NCBI RefSeq assembly: GCF_041381155.1
Contig: NC_091139.1
Location: 6,820,383-6,884,382, forward strand
Source of the DNA: Argopecten irradians
Lineage: Eukaryota > Mollusca > Bivalvia > Pectinida > Pectinidae
Direction of reading: 5' to 3'
DNA length: 64,000 bases
Below, piece by piece: positions 33,334 to 55,200 of this stretch (the stretch's first letter is position 1; every line of letters begins with the position of its first letter). Under the pieces are notes generated by a model. It was not told where the DNA came from. It searched no databases and worked only from the letters and a program-made list of their open reading frames with translations. The translations under genes and the position numbers were made by a program.

Positions 33334-33744
33334 TAAGTGGTTAAATTGAACTTATACAGCGAATCCTCTTTCAATCCTTAATTCAATAACATATTGTAAC
33401 GTTTCTTTTATCATTTATTATCAAGTTTCTCGATAGTGGTGTAGAAAAGTCTGTCCAGCCTAGACTTCGCCGACAAAGGGTGTCCAGATGTCTTGCTGAA
33501 GGGTAGCGCATGAGACCCGTTACATAAATAATGTGGGCCTGTGAGGTGAATAGTTGCTGATAGAATGAAAACACAACACGCTGATATAAAGTTCAACCTG
33601 TATTAATCCAACGGCATATATCAGTACAATAGTTTTACAGATCGAAATGGTTACACACACTCTAGCACATTTACTGTTTCTCTGTTTCGACTGGCTCCCT
33701 GAGTAGACTAAGGCGCCCTATTTATACTAACACGGGGGCTCCCT

Positions 33745-34320
33745 AAACTTGCCGGGTCTGTGTCCAGGCTCCTGTACCTAGGAGGATCTGTACTCTGGGC
33801 TCCCTGTACTACCAGGGTCTGTACCGGGGCTACCTGTACTATCAGGGCGTATACTCGGGGCTCCCTGTACTATCAGGGTGTATACCCGGGGCTCCCTGTA
33901 CTATCAGGGTGTATACCCGGGCTCCATGTACTTATCGGGGCGTATACCCGGGGCTCCCTGTACTATCAGGGTGTATACCGGGGCTCCCCTGTACTATCAG
34001 GGTGTATACCCGGGGCTCCCTGTACTACCTGGGTCTGACTTTACCAGGGCTCCCTGTACTATCATGGTGTATATACCCGGGGCTCCCTGTATACTATCAG
34101 GGTGTTATATACCCGGGGCTCCCTGTACTATCAGGGTGTATACCCGGGGCTCCCTGCACTATCAGGGTGTATACCCGGGCCTCCCTGTTCTATCAGGGTG
34201 TATACCCGGGGCTCCCTGTACTACCAGGGTGTATACCCGGGGGCTCCCTGTACTACCAGGGTGTATACCCGGGGCTCCTGTTCTATCAGGGTGTATACCC
34301 GGGGGCTCCCTGTAGAGGAG
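33745..34320 (+). repeat. GC-rich ~32-bp minisatellite (about 17 units)
   Basis: The unit is close to CTCCCTGTACTATCAGGGTG then TATACCCGGGG, 31-33 bp. Stops are absent from several frames, so long artificial frames arise encoding repeats such as LYYQGVYPG. Shifting unit lengths move every frame, so a coding role is unlikely. CCCTG...CAGGG makes each unit a potential small hairpin. Confidence 0.85.
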
Positions 34321-34399
34321 ACATGCCCTTAAGGGATATCTGATAATTACTAGACCACTACGTAACCACAATATACTTAACTGTATAATAAAAATCACC

Positions 34400-35995
34400 G
34401 ATATGTCTCGGTCCGTCCGTCCGTCCGTCCGTCCGTCTGTCTGTCCGTCAACATTTCCTTTAAATCGCTACTAGTCATAGAGTTCTGCATGGATTGTGAC
34501 CAAATTTGGCCACAAACATCCTTGGGGGAAGGGGAACAGAACTTGTATAAATTTTGGCTCTGAGCCCCTGGGGGCAGGAGGGGCGGGCCCAATAGGGGAA
34601 ATAAAGGTAAATCCTATAAATCGCTACTTGTCATAGAGTTCTGCATGGATTGTAACCAAATTTGGCCACAAGCATCCTTGGGGGAAGGGGAACAGAACTT
34701 GTATAAATTTTGGCTCTGAGCCCCCGGGGGCAGGAGGGGCGGGGCCCAATAGGGGAAATAAAGGTAAATCCTATAAATCGCTACTTGTCCTAGAGTTCTG
34801 CATGGATTGTGACCAAATTTGGCCACAAACATCCTTAGGAAAAGGGGAACAGAACTTGTATAAATTTTGGCTCTGGACCCCCTGGGGGCAGGAGGGGCGG
34901 GGCCCAATATAGGAAATAAAGGTAAATCCTATAAATCGCTACTAGTCATAGAGTTCTTCATGGATTGTAACCAAATTTGGCCACAAACATTCTTTGGGGA
35001 AGGGGAACTGAACTTGTATAAAATTTGGCTCTGACCCCCCGGGGGCAGGAGGGGCGGGCCCAATAGGGGAAATAAAGGTAAATCCTATAAATCGCTACTA
35101 GTCATAGAGTTCTGCATGGATTGTAACCAAATTTGGCCACAAGCATCCTTGGGGAAGGGAAACAGAACTTGTATAAATTTTGGCTCTGAGCCCCCGGGGC
35201 GGGGGGCAGGAGGGGCGGGGCCCAATAGGGGAAATAAAGGTAAATCCTATAAAATCACTACTTGTCCTAGAGTTCTGCATGGATTGTGACCAAATTTGGC
35301 CACAAACATCCTTAGGAGAAGGTGAACAGAACTTGTATAAATTTTGGCTCTGAGCCCCTGGGGGCAGGAGGGGCGAGCCCAATAGGGGAAATAAAGGTAA
35401 ATCCTTTAAATCACTACTAGTCATAAAGTTCTGCATGGATTGTAACCAAATTTGACCACAAACATTCTTTGGGGAAGGGGAACAGAACTTGTATAAATTT
35501 TGGCTCTGACCCCCCAGGGGCAGGAGGGGCGGGGCCCAATAGGGGAAATAAAGGTAAATCCTATAAATCGCTACTTGTCCTAGAGTTCTGCATGGATTGT
35601 AACCAAATTTGGCCACAAACATCCTTGGGAGAAGGGGAATCAGAACTTGATATATAAATTATTGGCTCTGACCCCCTGGGTGCAGGAGGGGCGGTGCCCA
35701 ATAGTCGGAAATAAAGGTAAATCCTATAAATCGCTACTAGTCCATAGAGTTTTCATGGCATGGATTATAACCAAAATTGGCCACAAACTTCCTTGGGGGA
35801 AGGGGAACAGAGCTTGTATAAATTTTGAGCTCTGACGCCCCAGCGGGGCAGGAATGTGTTTGGGGGCCCAATAGGGTAATTAGGACGGTAACATATTCAA
35901 ATTTCTTCAGAAAATAAACAATGAACCTGTAATCCAGAATATTACTTGGCATTACAAACCAGGTGAGCGATACAGGCCCTCTGGGCCCTCATGTT
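34400..35995 (+). mobile_element. Satellite element B, long form (nine 157-bp units)
   Basis: After a CCGTCCGTCCGTCCGTCC run, the landmark AGTTCTGCATGGATTGT occurs at 34481, 34637, 34794, 34952, 35108, 35271, 35427, 35584 and 35748 (spacing 156-164). The tail is AACAATGAACCTGTAATCCA, then ACTTGGCATTACAAACCAGG and a palindromic GAGCGATACAGGCCCTCTGG. It has the same ends as the two-unit copy at 29084. Architecture fits bivalve pearl-like, Helentron-related elements. Minus-strand open frames across it are periodic artefacts. Confidence 0.85.
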
Positions 35996-36817
35996 AAAAC
36001 ATACATGTTTGTCATTACACTGAAACCTGCATTTGGGTTAATAATTATTAACTCAAATCGGTAACTGTTACTTAAATGCAGGTACTTGACTGTGCTATAA
36101 CTCATATGCAACGGGGTTGTGCTAACAACCTGTTAACTAATTTTAACTGTACTATAGTTTTACAATGTTAAAAATATCGCAAAAATATGTCAAATTTGTA
36201 CCAAATGTGGTACGGTGACGTTATAGTTACAATATACAGCTCTGATGTACATGTATAGTTATAATTATAAGATGTATTAATTGCCATCTCTGTCTCATTT
36301 AATTTCTGTTGGATCAGACTATTTATAGCTACAATATGTAGCTGTATACATACAATGTATAGCTAACTGCAATCAATCACTGTATAGAGAAACTTAGTTT
36401 CATATAACATGGTGCGCCATTAATAGTTTAATTCCCTCTCTAATAAATATTTCTGATCTTAAATTTGCTGACTTTGTTCTGTTATGCACAGCTTTATGTT
36501 TCAGAAGTGTCTTGTCATGTATCTGACAAAATTTTCATCTACATTGTATTATCTAAGCAACGACCCCCTATGTCAACGGAAATTGCTGTACAGATAAAAT
36601 GTTGAAATGCAAAACTGATATAGGCTCTTCTTTGTATAGTTTTTTCTTTTAATTGATTAAAATATTATGACTAAGTTTTCCAATTTTTGTAAATAATAAA
36701 TGTGTTAAATGATGTATTTCACACTTTTGCAATCTAGATTTCATAAATATGCAAAACTGATTTCTGTTATCTAAATCTTAATTATTAACTGAATCTTTGA
36801 ATTTGCTCTTTAACCAG
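35996..36817. other. Upstream or first-intron region of DIMT1
   Basis: A lysine-rich first exon of ~25 codons is expected but was not found. The stretch is AT-rich with TATAGCTA and ACATGTA words. Confidence 0.4.
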
Positions 36818-45093
<8,276 letters not shown>

Positions 45094-46925
45094 CAAACTT
45101 CATGTATGTGAAACACAACATGATGAGGGTTTAATTAGAACATACCACATTGAATTCAGGATTCATTTGTTGACGCAGATGACATTTGTGTTTGACAGTT
45201 ATGCTGAATACATGTAGCCGCTGTGTTGTCTGGTGACTGTGATGGTGTATGAACATTCACATTCAGTTTGAGGCAGATTGACAAACATCATATTGAATCC
45301 AGATGAAAGTGATTGTCTTAGTTGAAATATTAGTGAAAAATCCATTTCTTGATTAAATTGGAGGCTAAAGTGCAAAATTGAATGCGAAATTTACTGACGT
45401 TAAGCTATCATCACTTATTACTTGTACTGGTACTGATCTGGAATCATTCAGAATTCAAAGTTCACAAGGTTAAGGTGTGTAATGTGAATACGGTATAGTC
45501 TCAGAGATACTGTAGTGGTTTTTTTCCCACTACTCTCATGCATAATATGCATATTACAGAATCATGTGCTTCTGTGGGTTGGTAATGATTGCATGCTACA
45601 TTTTATGTCATATATTTATGAACAAAATGTTATATCTTTTAGAGAATGCAATGCCATTTTTGCACACAAATGTATGAATGACAATTTAAAAATACAAAGC
45701 AGCAAGAAATGTTGCCTTTGAAGCCCTATACAATGAGGATTGAGCACAGAATGACTATCGTTTCCATAGAAAAGGGTGTAGAAAAGCTTGTAAAATGCTG
45801 TCCAGCTGTAGTGGAAAACAATTATTTGAGTACTTGAATGCTATACACCATTTTCAAGCAAAACCAAATGTTAGAATGAAGTTCACATGACCGCGTGAAT
45901 CAAAACTAGCACAAATTAAGAATTATTAATTGATATACAGTACTTTGTGAAGAACATTTTCATGCGTCTTCAGTCTAATGGAAAAGAATTGCGGTGTAAA
46001 GGTTAAATCTGGTATATACATTCATATTTTTGTGAAGAATACGTCCTTTTCTCTGATAAGCAGAATGATGGGGCAGTAAATGCTGTGTGATTGAATTGTT
46101 GCAAAGTGTATGAATGTTTTGAAAGTTTGTGAATATCTGTGATATTAAACTGTTTCATTAATGATTTGTATGTTAATTTACAAAATTATTAAATGATTTG
46201 AGCTGATCATAAAGTAGTGTTCGCTTGATTTGTTAACTGATTACCTATTATATATGTAACATCTTTGTTAGTCGATTAAGGGTTAAGATCGGTACAATCT
46301 GCAACCCTTGGCGAGTGAAGATGCCTAGTGTAGAAGATCAAATGTAACTGATACCAATACATTATCATAACAAACCCACTCCTCTAAAAAAAAAGAAAAA
46401 AGATTAATAGCTACTCCTAAGTAGGAGATTTCAACAAAACTTGGTGACAATAATCCTTGTAGAATGTATAGATGTGCTTAATCTATATTGAATGGTAATA
46501 AATTCCAATATTAAATACACATATCTTAATTGGATAAGGATTATTGCCATCAAGGTTCACTGAGATATCTCTTGTAATTACTAGTAAGAAGTTGCAGTTT
46601 CATCGTTTTGTAAGAAAGGGGCATAACTCTGAATATGGTGAAGGTATAATGTTCTAATGTAAATTACTCACATCTACACTGTGTCAGGATTGTTGCCTCC
46701 AAGTTTTGTTGAAACCTGTCTAGTAGTTAAGGAGGAATATGTAGTTGTGGGAAATGTGTTACAATTAACATGATTGGGTAAAATCTATTACAAATACTTT
46801 TGCTTGGTGAAAGAAGTCTTCATGGATAATTAACTTTGTCATAAAATCTTATTAAAACATGACTGCAGACCACAATGGACATAGCTATAGGCACAAGGCA
46901 CAGAGGCTTATTACTTGTTCTAAGT
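45094..46925 (+). other. DIMT1 3' UTR and converging intergenic space
   Basis: Non-coding sequence follows the DIMT1 stop. No strong AATAAA stands out before ~46200. The final TTC4 exon (minus strand, about 30 residues) should lie between here and 49282 but was not recognised. Confidence 0.4.
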
Positions 46926-46929
46926 AATC

Positions 46930-47128
46930 AAAAGCTAATTTAGTCCCAATATCTGATATTTGGATTGTAGCAAGCTGGAGTTAAGAACTTCACCCCAACC
47001 CTGGCAGCTCTCACCAAATTACCGATGTGTATATACATTTGTTGCAATGCCACAAATGTATATACACATCATACTTAGCTGGGGGAATAAAATATTTGTA
47101 CTGTTAAAAAAAAAAAAAAAAAAAAAAA
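46930..47128 (+). repeat. Poly(A)-tailed insert with AATAAA and a 19-bp hairpin
   Basis: GGGGAATAAAATATTTGTAC then TGTT is followed by A28 ending ~47128: a textbook polyadenylated 3' end copied into DNA. Inside, 47024-47070 is a perfect 19-bp stem (GATGTGTATATACATTTGT) with a 9-nt loop. It could be a processed retrocopy of an unknown transcript, or a LINE/SINE tail. The 5' limit is not defined. Confidence 0.55.
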
Positions 47129-47188
47129 AACTTCATTATACTACTCAGATAAATGACCTTGACCTTCATTTATAATCATAAGACATGG

Positions 47189-47314
47189 CCCCGATTTCTC
47201 GAAACAAACTTAAGTCATAAACTGACTTAAGTCATAAATTTTCATATAAGTTACATAAGGAGAAAAACTTAAGTTTTGACTTAAGTCTGCCCTTTTGTTT
47301 TGAGAAATCGGCGC
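47189..47314. mobile_element. MITE with GATTTCTCGAAAC ends
   Basis: CCCCGATTTCTCGAAACAAA then CTTAAGTC is mirrored by GACTTAAGTC... TTGTTTTGAGAAATCGGCGC. Internal ACTTAAGT words repeat. Confidence 0.75.
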
Positions 47315-47329
47315 CAGAAGCCTGACTTA

Positions 47330-47530
47330 TTATTATACCCCCTGCAATGACAGGGGGCGGTATTATACTGAAATCACCCCATCTGTCTGTGTTCTGTAAA
47401 TCTTGTCCGGAAAACTCCTCCTAAACTACTGGACCAATTTAATGAAACTTGATTTTAATGTTGGGGACCATGTATACCCTATAACCTTTTCATTATACAC
47501 CTATAACCTTTTCATTATACACAGGTTTTG
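47330..47530 (+). repeat. GC-headed dispersed repeat (ACCCCCTGCAATGACAGGGGG)
   Basis: A hairpin head, ACCCCCTGCAATGACAGGGG, leads into TCTGTCTGTGTTCTGTAAAT and CTACTGGACCAATTTAATGA. This is a layout like the head of the satellite-bearing elements. A 24-bp direct duplication (CTATAACCTTTTCATTATAC) closes it. Confidence 0.5.
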
Positions 47531-47802
47531 TTAAATGCCAATTAAAACTTTTGATTGATCTTAGTCAAGTGATGTAATACATGATTGGTCACAATTTAAT
47601 AGTCCTATTTATAAATTTATATATTATGGTTATTATTTTCAGTAATAGTTTTTCAGCCATCAAGATATTTGGTTGCCATGGTAACCAAATAAAACCTCAA
47701 AATGACCATTTAAATGGTGAGCATATTTGGTCCCATACATATGTTTTCATGTCAAAGGATAAATGATTTTTCCTCTGTTTTTCTCTTCTTTTTCTAATTC
47801 TT

Positions 47803-47970
47803 TTGCCCTTGTAGATTGGTATTGATTGTGACATCATGTGTTTGTGAGCATAACATCATACTTTTTGAAGAAAAAAAAACAAAAACAAAAACAAGGTGAA
47901 TTGTGCCCACAAAAAATACTGACGTCTCAAAGGATACCTACTCGCAAGGGAGTTAACTCTGTAATATGCA
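47803..47970. mobile_element. MITE 'AGTTATCTCCCTTGC' family, copy 4
   Basis: GCCCTTGTAGATTGGTATTG...ACCTACTCGCAAGGGAGTTA then ACTCTGTAATATGC. The outermost left ~12 bp have decayed. Confidence 0.7.
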
Positions 47971-48039
47971 TTGCCTCAGTAGGCTTCATAGGAAACCTAT
48001 ACATATGAAATCTGAAATAAAGAAAATGTTTAAACTTTG

Positions 48040-48295
48040 TAATCAGAAAACTTTAATTGCCAAAATCCATGATTGATGGCTGCATGGCAACCATCTTGTT
48101 ATCTGATTAGTTCCAAAATGCAAGACTTGGAACCAAAGGGGACCTACATTTTTTGTACTCATAAAATTTGTGAAGTAATCCCTTTAGTATTTTCTGAGAA
48201 ATATTGATAAAAAGAATTGCTTATGGAAGGACAGACCATGGACAAAAGGTGATTTGAATAGCCCACTATCTGATGATCATGATGGTAGCTAGGAT
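48040..48295 (-). mobile_element. Satellite element A, inverted single-unit copy
   Basis: In inverse it reads a GCCC/GGGC-flanked head hairpin (ATCATCAGATAGTGGGCTAT), TCAAATCACCTTTTGTCCAT, AATATTTCTCAGAAAATACT then AAAGGGATTAC, and an AAGATGGTTGCCATGCAGCC block. This is the same order as one unit of the array at 0.4-1.7 kb. Confidence 0.7.
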
Positions 48296-48959
48296 AAAAA
48301 GAGCACATGTTATATCTTCATATATTCTTGCCAACTTTCCCAATTCTGTTGGGAAACTCCCAATCCTGCTTCCTGATCATAGATATTGATCAAAAAGACA
48401 GTTAATTCCCCTTTTTGAAATACCATTCATCAAATTCTGTATGCAGATATAATCTTTGCATGCAGACTTTTAAAAATATCAATAATCAAGGTGCCCAGAG
48501 ACCTGATAAAGAACCTATAATATAGTCGAGTGTATAGATGATGAACGACCATGACCCTCACCAGCACGTTAAAGTCAGACAGTTATTATAATACTGTAAC
48601 AACTTCTTCTCAAAAACCAACTAACTTCTGTTTAACATTTTCAACATAAAAAAATCATTCTGACCCTGAAAAATATTAAAATTGTTTTATTTATGATGCT
48701 GGATATACACTTTTGAAAGGTTGAAGAAAATTTTTTTGACATCGTGATCCTTTAATCAGTAAAATAAAACTTGGAGTCCCAAACTGTACAATATACCTGT
48801 AAAAGAAGTAAAAGAACCTGTGTCAACAATTCAGATGCATTATGGGGTACATTTATTTTTGCTTTTTGAAAATATGAAATAGCTATAGAGTGTTGATGAT
48901 TTCTTTAATACAACTGTGTCACGTAAACGATTGATTTATCTCTCAGTCAATAACATACA

Positions 48960-49203
48960 TTAAAGATGCTCCACCGCTGACAAAAGATATTTTTTCAAAT
49001 AATTAATAGCATCCCTAAAAAATTCTGTGTCACTATATCCTATATGGAATGAAGAACTGATTGCGCGTGTACCAAAGGCAAAATAAATTATTTTTGTATT
49101 ATTTTTTTTGTGTTAATTAGACTTATATATACATGATTAAACACCAATTATTGTTCAAATGATGAATATCATTTATGCTCTGTCGGCGGTGGAGCATCTT
49201 TAA
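48960..49203. mobile_element. MITE with TTAAAGATGCTCCACCG ends
   Basis: TTAAAGATGCTCCACCGCTG then ACA at the left; TGTCGGCGGTGGAGCATCTT then TAA at the right. A fragment of the same end occurs near 26880. Confidence 0.75.
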
Positions 49204-49282
49204 GTTGTGATTACCAAATTGACAAACACAATTATAGAAGTTAATTAAGCTTTTTCTATATAGATTAAGTTTGTATAGTTAC

Positions 49283-52200
49283 CTTTCGTGTGAGAGGGCC
49301 TGATGCAAGGTAGAATTTAAATCAACTTCATACAGTGTTTCTTTTTCTTTGTCCTCAAAATACACCTACAATTAGCAGCATTTTACTTTAAATAAGGAAA
49401 GATAATTCACAAGTTAATAAGGTGACAAGCTATATTAATATTAAAACTGACTGGTTCTATGTGAGACTGCATTAAGCCCTAAATAACAAGATCACATACA
49501 CAGCATAGGTTTGCATACTATACACTAAAATAATTGTTCTAAAACAAAGTAACCATGAAATAAAGTTGGTTAAAATTATATTAAAAGAGACATTATCATT
49601 ATATTTTGAATACTTAGTTAAATCACAATCTGCTAACTTTGAGAGAATAATTCAAGAGCAGTAATTTCATGAGTTGTTTAAAAATTCTAAGTATATTGCA
49701 TGTGCCTATAGATCATTCATGTAGACGTTTAGCAAAACATCAGGCATTGAAATAAACAAATATAACTGCAATATAATTTTGCAATTAAAACTCAAAAAGT
49801 AATTAAGCAGATGGATCAACGAGTTAATTCAAATGAGATTTGTGAGTTGATAACTTAATTACCAACAGTCGCCATGTTTTTACAACAATCTAAATCTAGT
49901 ACCTGAATGTTGGCTGGTTTGTATTTATTATCTGTGTCCCAGGGAGCTGGCTCCAAATGTGGTCCAAACATGTTCTCGATGTGGTCTATGAACCTAAACA
50001 AAATTTTAGCAAAACAATTGAAAGAATTCAAGTCCCATGTAAATATTGACATGTATTACTGTATATATATTATATCACAATCATTTGTCAAGAACAATGC
50101 ACATATATATTGAATTTGTGGAGAAAAAAATAACAGACAATAAAACGACCAGTAGAAAGATATAGTCTGCAGAAGTTTAAGCCACCTGAATCACTTTACT
50201 GTCTCATGTGGCCTATTCAAATAGTATACTGTTGTCTATTGGGCATGTTCCATAATTCAATCATAAATAAGTTACATTTTATTTCTAAATTACAGCTAAG
50301 TACAGCTAACAAACAGCCATAAGCATCCTAGGGTATAGCCCTATCAGGGTTAAGTTGTTTAAAAGAATGACCTTGACAATCATTCACAGACTGAGGTCAA
50401 TTATGCTAAAATCTCTGGGATCCCTACAACTTCTTTTAAACAGGAACTTCTAAACCTGTCACTTGGCCTGTAAATATACCAGACTGGGCGATTAGCTTTC
50501 AAGATTGTTAAAGTATAAATGCTCTTTATGATTCAAGGTCACAAGATCAAGCTTGCTGCAACGTGCCAATGCCTTATGTTTCCATCATGGCATCAATCCT
50601 AAGTTTATTTCATTTCATGGTATCTGAACATAGTATTCACATAGATCCATGCAATGATCAGTATAGTGAACCAAGAGGCCAAGAAATCTCATATTATACC
50701 AGCAGATTGCTCGACTGAAACATTAACAAGTTTGCATGATGAATGACCTTGACTCTCAATAGCACAGGTCACCAGGTCTAAATCAATTAAAATATAACAT
50801 TACATGTACATTTGTACATAAATTTATACTAAAAAGCCTTATTTTGTTAAGACCTATTAATATCTTTTTTTATTCCAATGTCTATGACCTACCTCACATC
50901 CTCTCTGAAGAGCTCGATATAGTCGGTCTGTGTGTGCTCCGGATACATAAAGAGTACAGGCCACACTAACTTCTTGTCAGCATCCACGTGAACCTTGGCA
51001 TTTCCTGAGTTTGGTATCTCCAAATTGGTCAGGAGACTTGGATGTATTTTACTGTCTGCTAACTTCAAGCCTGCCAACTGTATTCCCCGACTCTAACAAA
51101 TCCAAACAAATTTTGTTTGAAGACTGACACTATTCTATAGATAAAGATTCCATACAACATAAATTTCACACAAGTTTTTGTAGTTTTTATTTTTTATTAA
51201 TTATTTGTGTTAGATTTTATCTGGATTACTAGGCATTCATTGTTAAATGCTTGTATAATCCTATAATTTGTCGAGTTTAGTTATCATTTAGTTGTTTGTT
51301 TACGTAACATACTTCATCACAACACTATGAGAGCTTCATGCTTTCTTTACCTTTTCCGCATATTTTACTAAAAATTCATTTTAAAGCTTGTAGGATTCCT
51401 AGTCTCTTGGCATGGTATGTTTAATATTACAAATTGGAAATTAATAAACCCATTAACAACTGATTAAATGTTGCTCATAAATATTAATTTTATATGAACC
51501 CTAAGAATATGATAGTGAATACCATTAGGATATAAATGTTTTACCTGAATTTCCTCAATCAATTTCATATCTTCTGCTTGCTCTTTTCGGTCTTTGGCAT
51601 CTTCTTTCCGTTTGTCTCTTTCTTGCTTTTTCTGTGAGAGGAAAGCTTATGATGAAGTTTAAAGTCGAAGATTGTTTTATCTTGAAAGCATATTAATGAA
51701 TCATCATTTTATATAAGGGTGTTTTTAAAAACAGTATTCATTTCACATGAAATCAGCAAGAACAATATACAATGTATAGTGAACATTTTTTGGTCAGAAT
51801 CAACAAACAAAATGATTCAAATTAAACAGGGTCTTCCTTGCAGTTCAAGATTTACTGGGGTTCGAATATATTGTCTTCGTATGTTAAAAACTTATCTCCC
51901 TTGTCTGTAGGTTTCTAATGGTGACATTATTATTCCCCGAATGAAATTCACATTTTCTTTCTTCTAAAAAAATATGATGAATGCTGGCAATTACATGAAG
52001 TGACGATCAATATCTATAGCTGAGCAAGGGCAGGTAACTCGCTTTACAGTTGTAACATGTACATTAAACACTGAATATCCTGACTGCTTAAAACTTGAAA
52101 TGTCCATTTTCATGATCATTATCATTTGTTTGTTTGATTTATTAACGTCCTATTAACAGCTATGGTCATGTAAGGACGGCCTCCCATGTATGCGGTGTGT

Positions 52201-55200
52201 TGCGTGCATGTTGTGCGAGGTGATTGTACTGGGAGACTGCGGTATGTTCGTGTTGTGTCTTCTTGTATAGTGGAACTATTGCCCTTTTTATAGTGCTATA
52301 TCACTGAAGCATGCCGCCGAAGACACAAAGCAACACACCCCACCCGGTCACATTATACTGACAACGGGCGAACCAGTCGTCCCACTCCCTGTTTGCTGAG
52401 CGCTAAGCAGGAGTAGAAACTACCACTTTTATAGACTTTGGTGTGTCTCGGCCAGGGGACAGAACCCAGAGCCTTCCTCACAGGGGCGAACGCTCAACTC
52501 AAGGCCAAAAGTGAGGCGGTGCTAAGGTAGGCATTAGGAAAGATAAAGTCAGTTAGGAAGAAGAGAAAAGATAAGATCCTAAATTTAGTCGCCTTTTACG
52601 ATCATGCAATAGGGGCAGCATTTTCATGATCATTATCAACATCAACCTTCAGACTTACCAGCAACTTGTCTGCTTTTAGCTTCATTTCCAGAAGTTTTTC
52701 ATTCTTTGGTTCTAACTGAAAATAAAAGAGTTTAAGAAATTGAAATCTTCATATAAAAAGTAAAATTACAAGATACATAATGTAGGTGAAGCATACATAT
52801 ACAGTAAAGGAAAACGGAGAGGAACATTTTCCGACCAAAATTTCAACTTTTCAATAGGAAAGCTTTGTAATTTAATAGAAGTTAATAAAAACATTATAAA
52901 CTCATTCACCCCTGATATTTCATAATGGACTGGTCTAGTCTTTGATTTAGAAGAGTCTAAATGTGTCTTCAGGGGTGAATGAGTTGAAGGAACGTTCATT
53001 GACTTTTATAATGCTTTTCTAAAGAGAATTTTCATGTTGAAAGAATTCACCGACAGTGCTGGAATTATTCAGCTTCATGAGGATATTGACATATATTTTA
53101 TCATTTATTGATCATTTATTGCTATGATATTTATTTCCCTGCTGACTTGTAGATAAATGTACCATTAATCCAGCAGTGCACCATTTGTCCACCTCACTAT
53201 ACCTCTTCATCTCCATACAACACTGAGCACCTGTATCATCAACATATAAAAATTATATCAATATTATACCAACAGGTAAATTTTCATTCAATCACTAAAT
53301 TCATTGATAATTATTTTTAGATTTCATCTAAAATTCTTGGAATGTTTTGAATTTAATTCCTAGTATCATATAAAACAAACAAGTCTTAAAAATGGACAAT
53401 TCTTTGAGGCTAATTCTGGTACATACATTGTAACCACAAAGCAAAATGTGACATTAATGTATAACTAGACATATTGACAAATGTCACTACATTGTGAAGT
53501 ATTTTGATTGATACTGTTGAAATTCCAAACCATTGATCAATATTATTAAGCATGCAGGTATAACATGTACGCTGTACCCATACCCGAGCCAAAGTCATGC
53601 ATATTAAACAAATGCAATACATAACCACTGAGGAGTTGATGAAATTATTTTTAAGACAAGAACATGCATATAATAAGGAAAACACACTTCTGCAAGAGCG
53701 ATTTGAGTAGTTCTAGACAAAAATTTCTTTACTACACTGGCAATGGCCAGGGTTTGACATACAAGACATCCAACCACTATGTGTAATGGCGGACAGTAAG
53801 CGAGTTTGAACATTTCACATCTCACTACAGTGGGCTTTTCTGGCTTATCACAGTAAAACCAACTAATCTAATTTCTAATAGAAGTAGAACTGGTTAGTTT
53901 ACGAAATACGTGCAAATTTTACTGTACTCTCTAGACTGAATTGTCCCTTTCTTTGATTTGACTAATTTGGTGGGTTCATGTCTTTATAGTAAATTAAATG
54001 TAAAAGACAGATAATTTACTTTTAAACCTAGCTAATAAAGTTTGACAATCACAACATGATAATATAATATCAGTAGGCTGCATAACTAGGGGGATAAAAT
54101 CATAACCAATTATTTTTACAGACTAAACACACAGCATTACAATTTTTCATGCTTCACACATGAGCAGATATATTAAACTATAGAACATCAAAAACTCCCT
54201 GCTTATACCTACCTTTCACAATGGCTTTCATATGTGTTGAAATAAACTTTCTGGCAAAAATACAATCATGTAAAGCTGTTTTGTAGTTACCTGTAATTAT
54301 AATAAAATTCTATACACATGGTCGAGTGTAAATGTTTGTTGGTTCTCTTAATATAGATACACTTAAATATACAGCGTTTGATAATTAACTCTCCAATCTA
54401 TTTTCTCAATTATATTCTAATATATACCATATTTAACCATAGAAGCATCCAGTATGCTTGAAGAAATACTTAAAAAAAACTATAAGGAGGCACTTTAATA
54501 CAGATCATAAGACCAGATTTAGACCTTTCACAAAATTAATGACTTGCATATATATATGTACATGTAAATTGATAGCAAACTAATAATTTGAAGGAACTAT
54601 GTATACATGGTAATCATATTAACGTTATTTCTAATAACATGGTTATCATATTTACATTATTTCTAATACCATGGTAATCATATTTTCATTATTTCTAAAA
54701 TCATGTTAATCATATTACATTATTTCTAATACCATGGTAATCATATTTACATTATTTCTAATACCATGGTAATCATATTTACATTATTTCTAATACCATG
54801 GTAATCATATTTACATTATTTCTAATACCATGGTAATCATATTTACATTATTTCTCATAACATGGTAAATCATATTTACTTATTTCTAATAAAGATTCTA
54901 CTTCAGAAAATGATGCCTCAAAAATGAAGTGGGACATTATATTCCAAGTAGAGAGACAGGTGTACTTCTCGATTTGGACATTGTTGGTACACAAGGCTAT
55001 ATATAATGGGTAAACTCCAGATATATAATCATGTGCTAGTACCTACTATTAAAAAGTATTGTTAGCTTACCTCGAAAGAACTGAGCAGCTGCTCTGTTAC
55101 TATAAAGTACTGCATTAAGCTGACGGTCTGGACATTCACATTTTATACCTTCTGTGTAATTGTCAGTGGCAATGTCATATCTTTTCTTTTTAAATTCAGC

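Noticed and set aside
33878..34343. Long plus-strand frames encoding Gly/Tyr/Pro repeats (collagen- or silk-like at first glance)
   Set aside because: The minisatellite is open in overlapping frames at once and unit length varies, so no frame is conserved; no start, splice or signal context.
35098..35622. 174-codon minus-strand frame
   Set aside because: Pure satellite element B; the same peptide recurs unit by unit.
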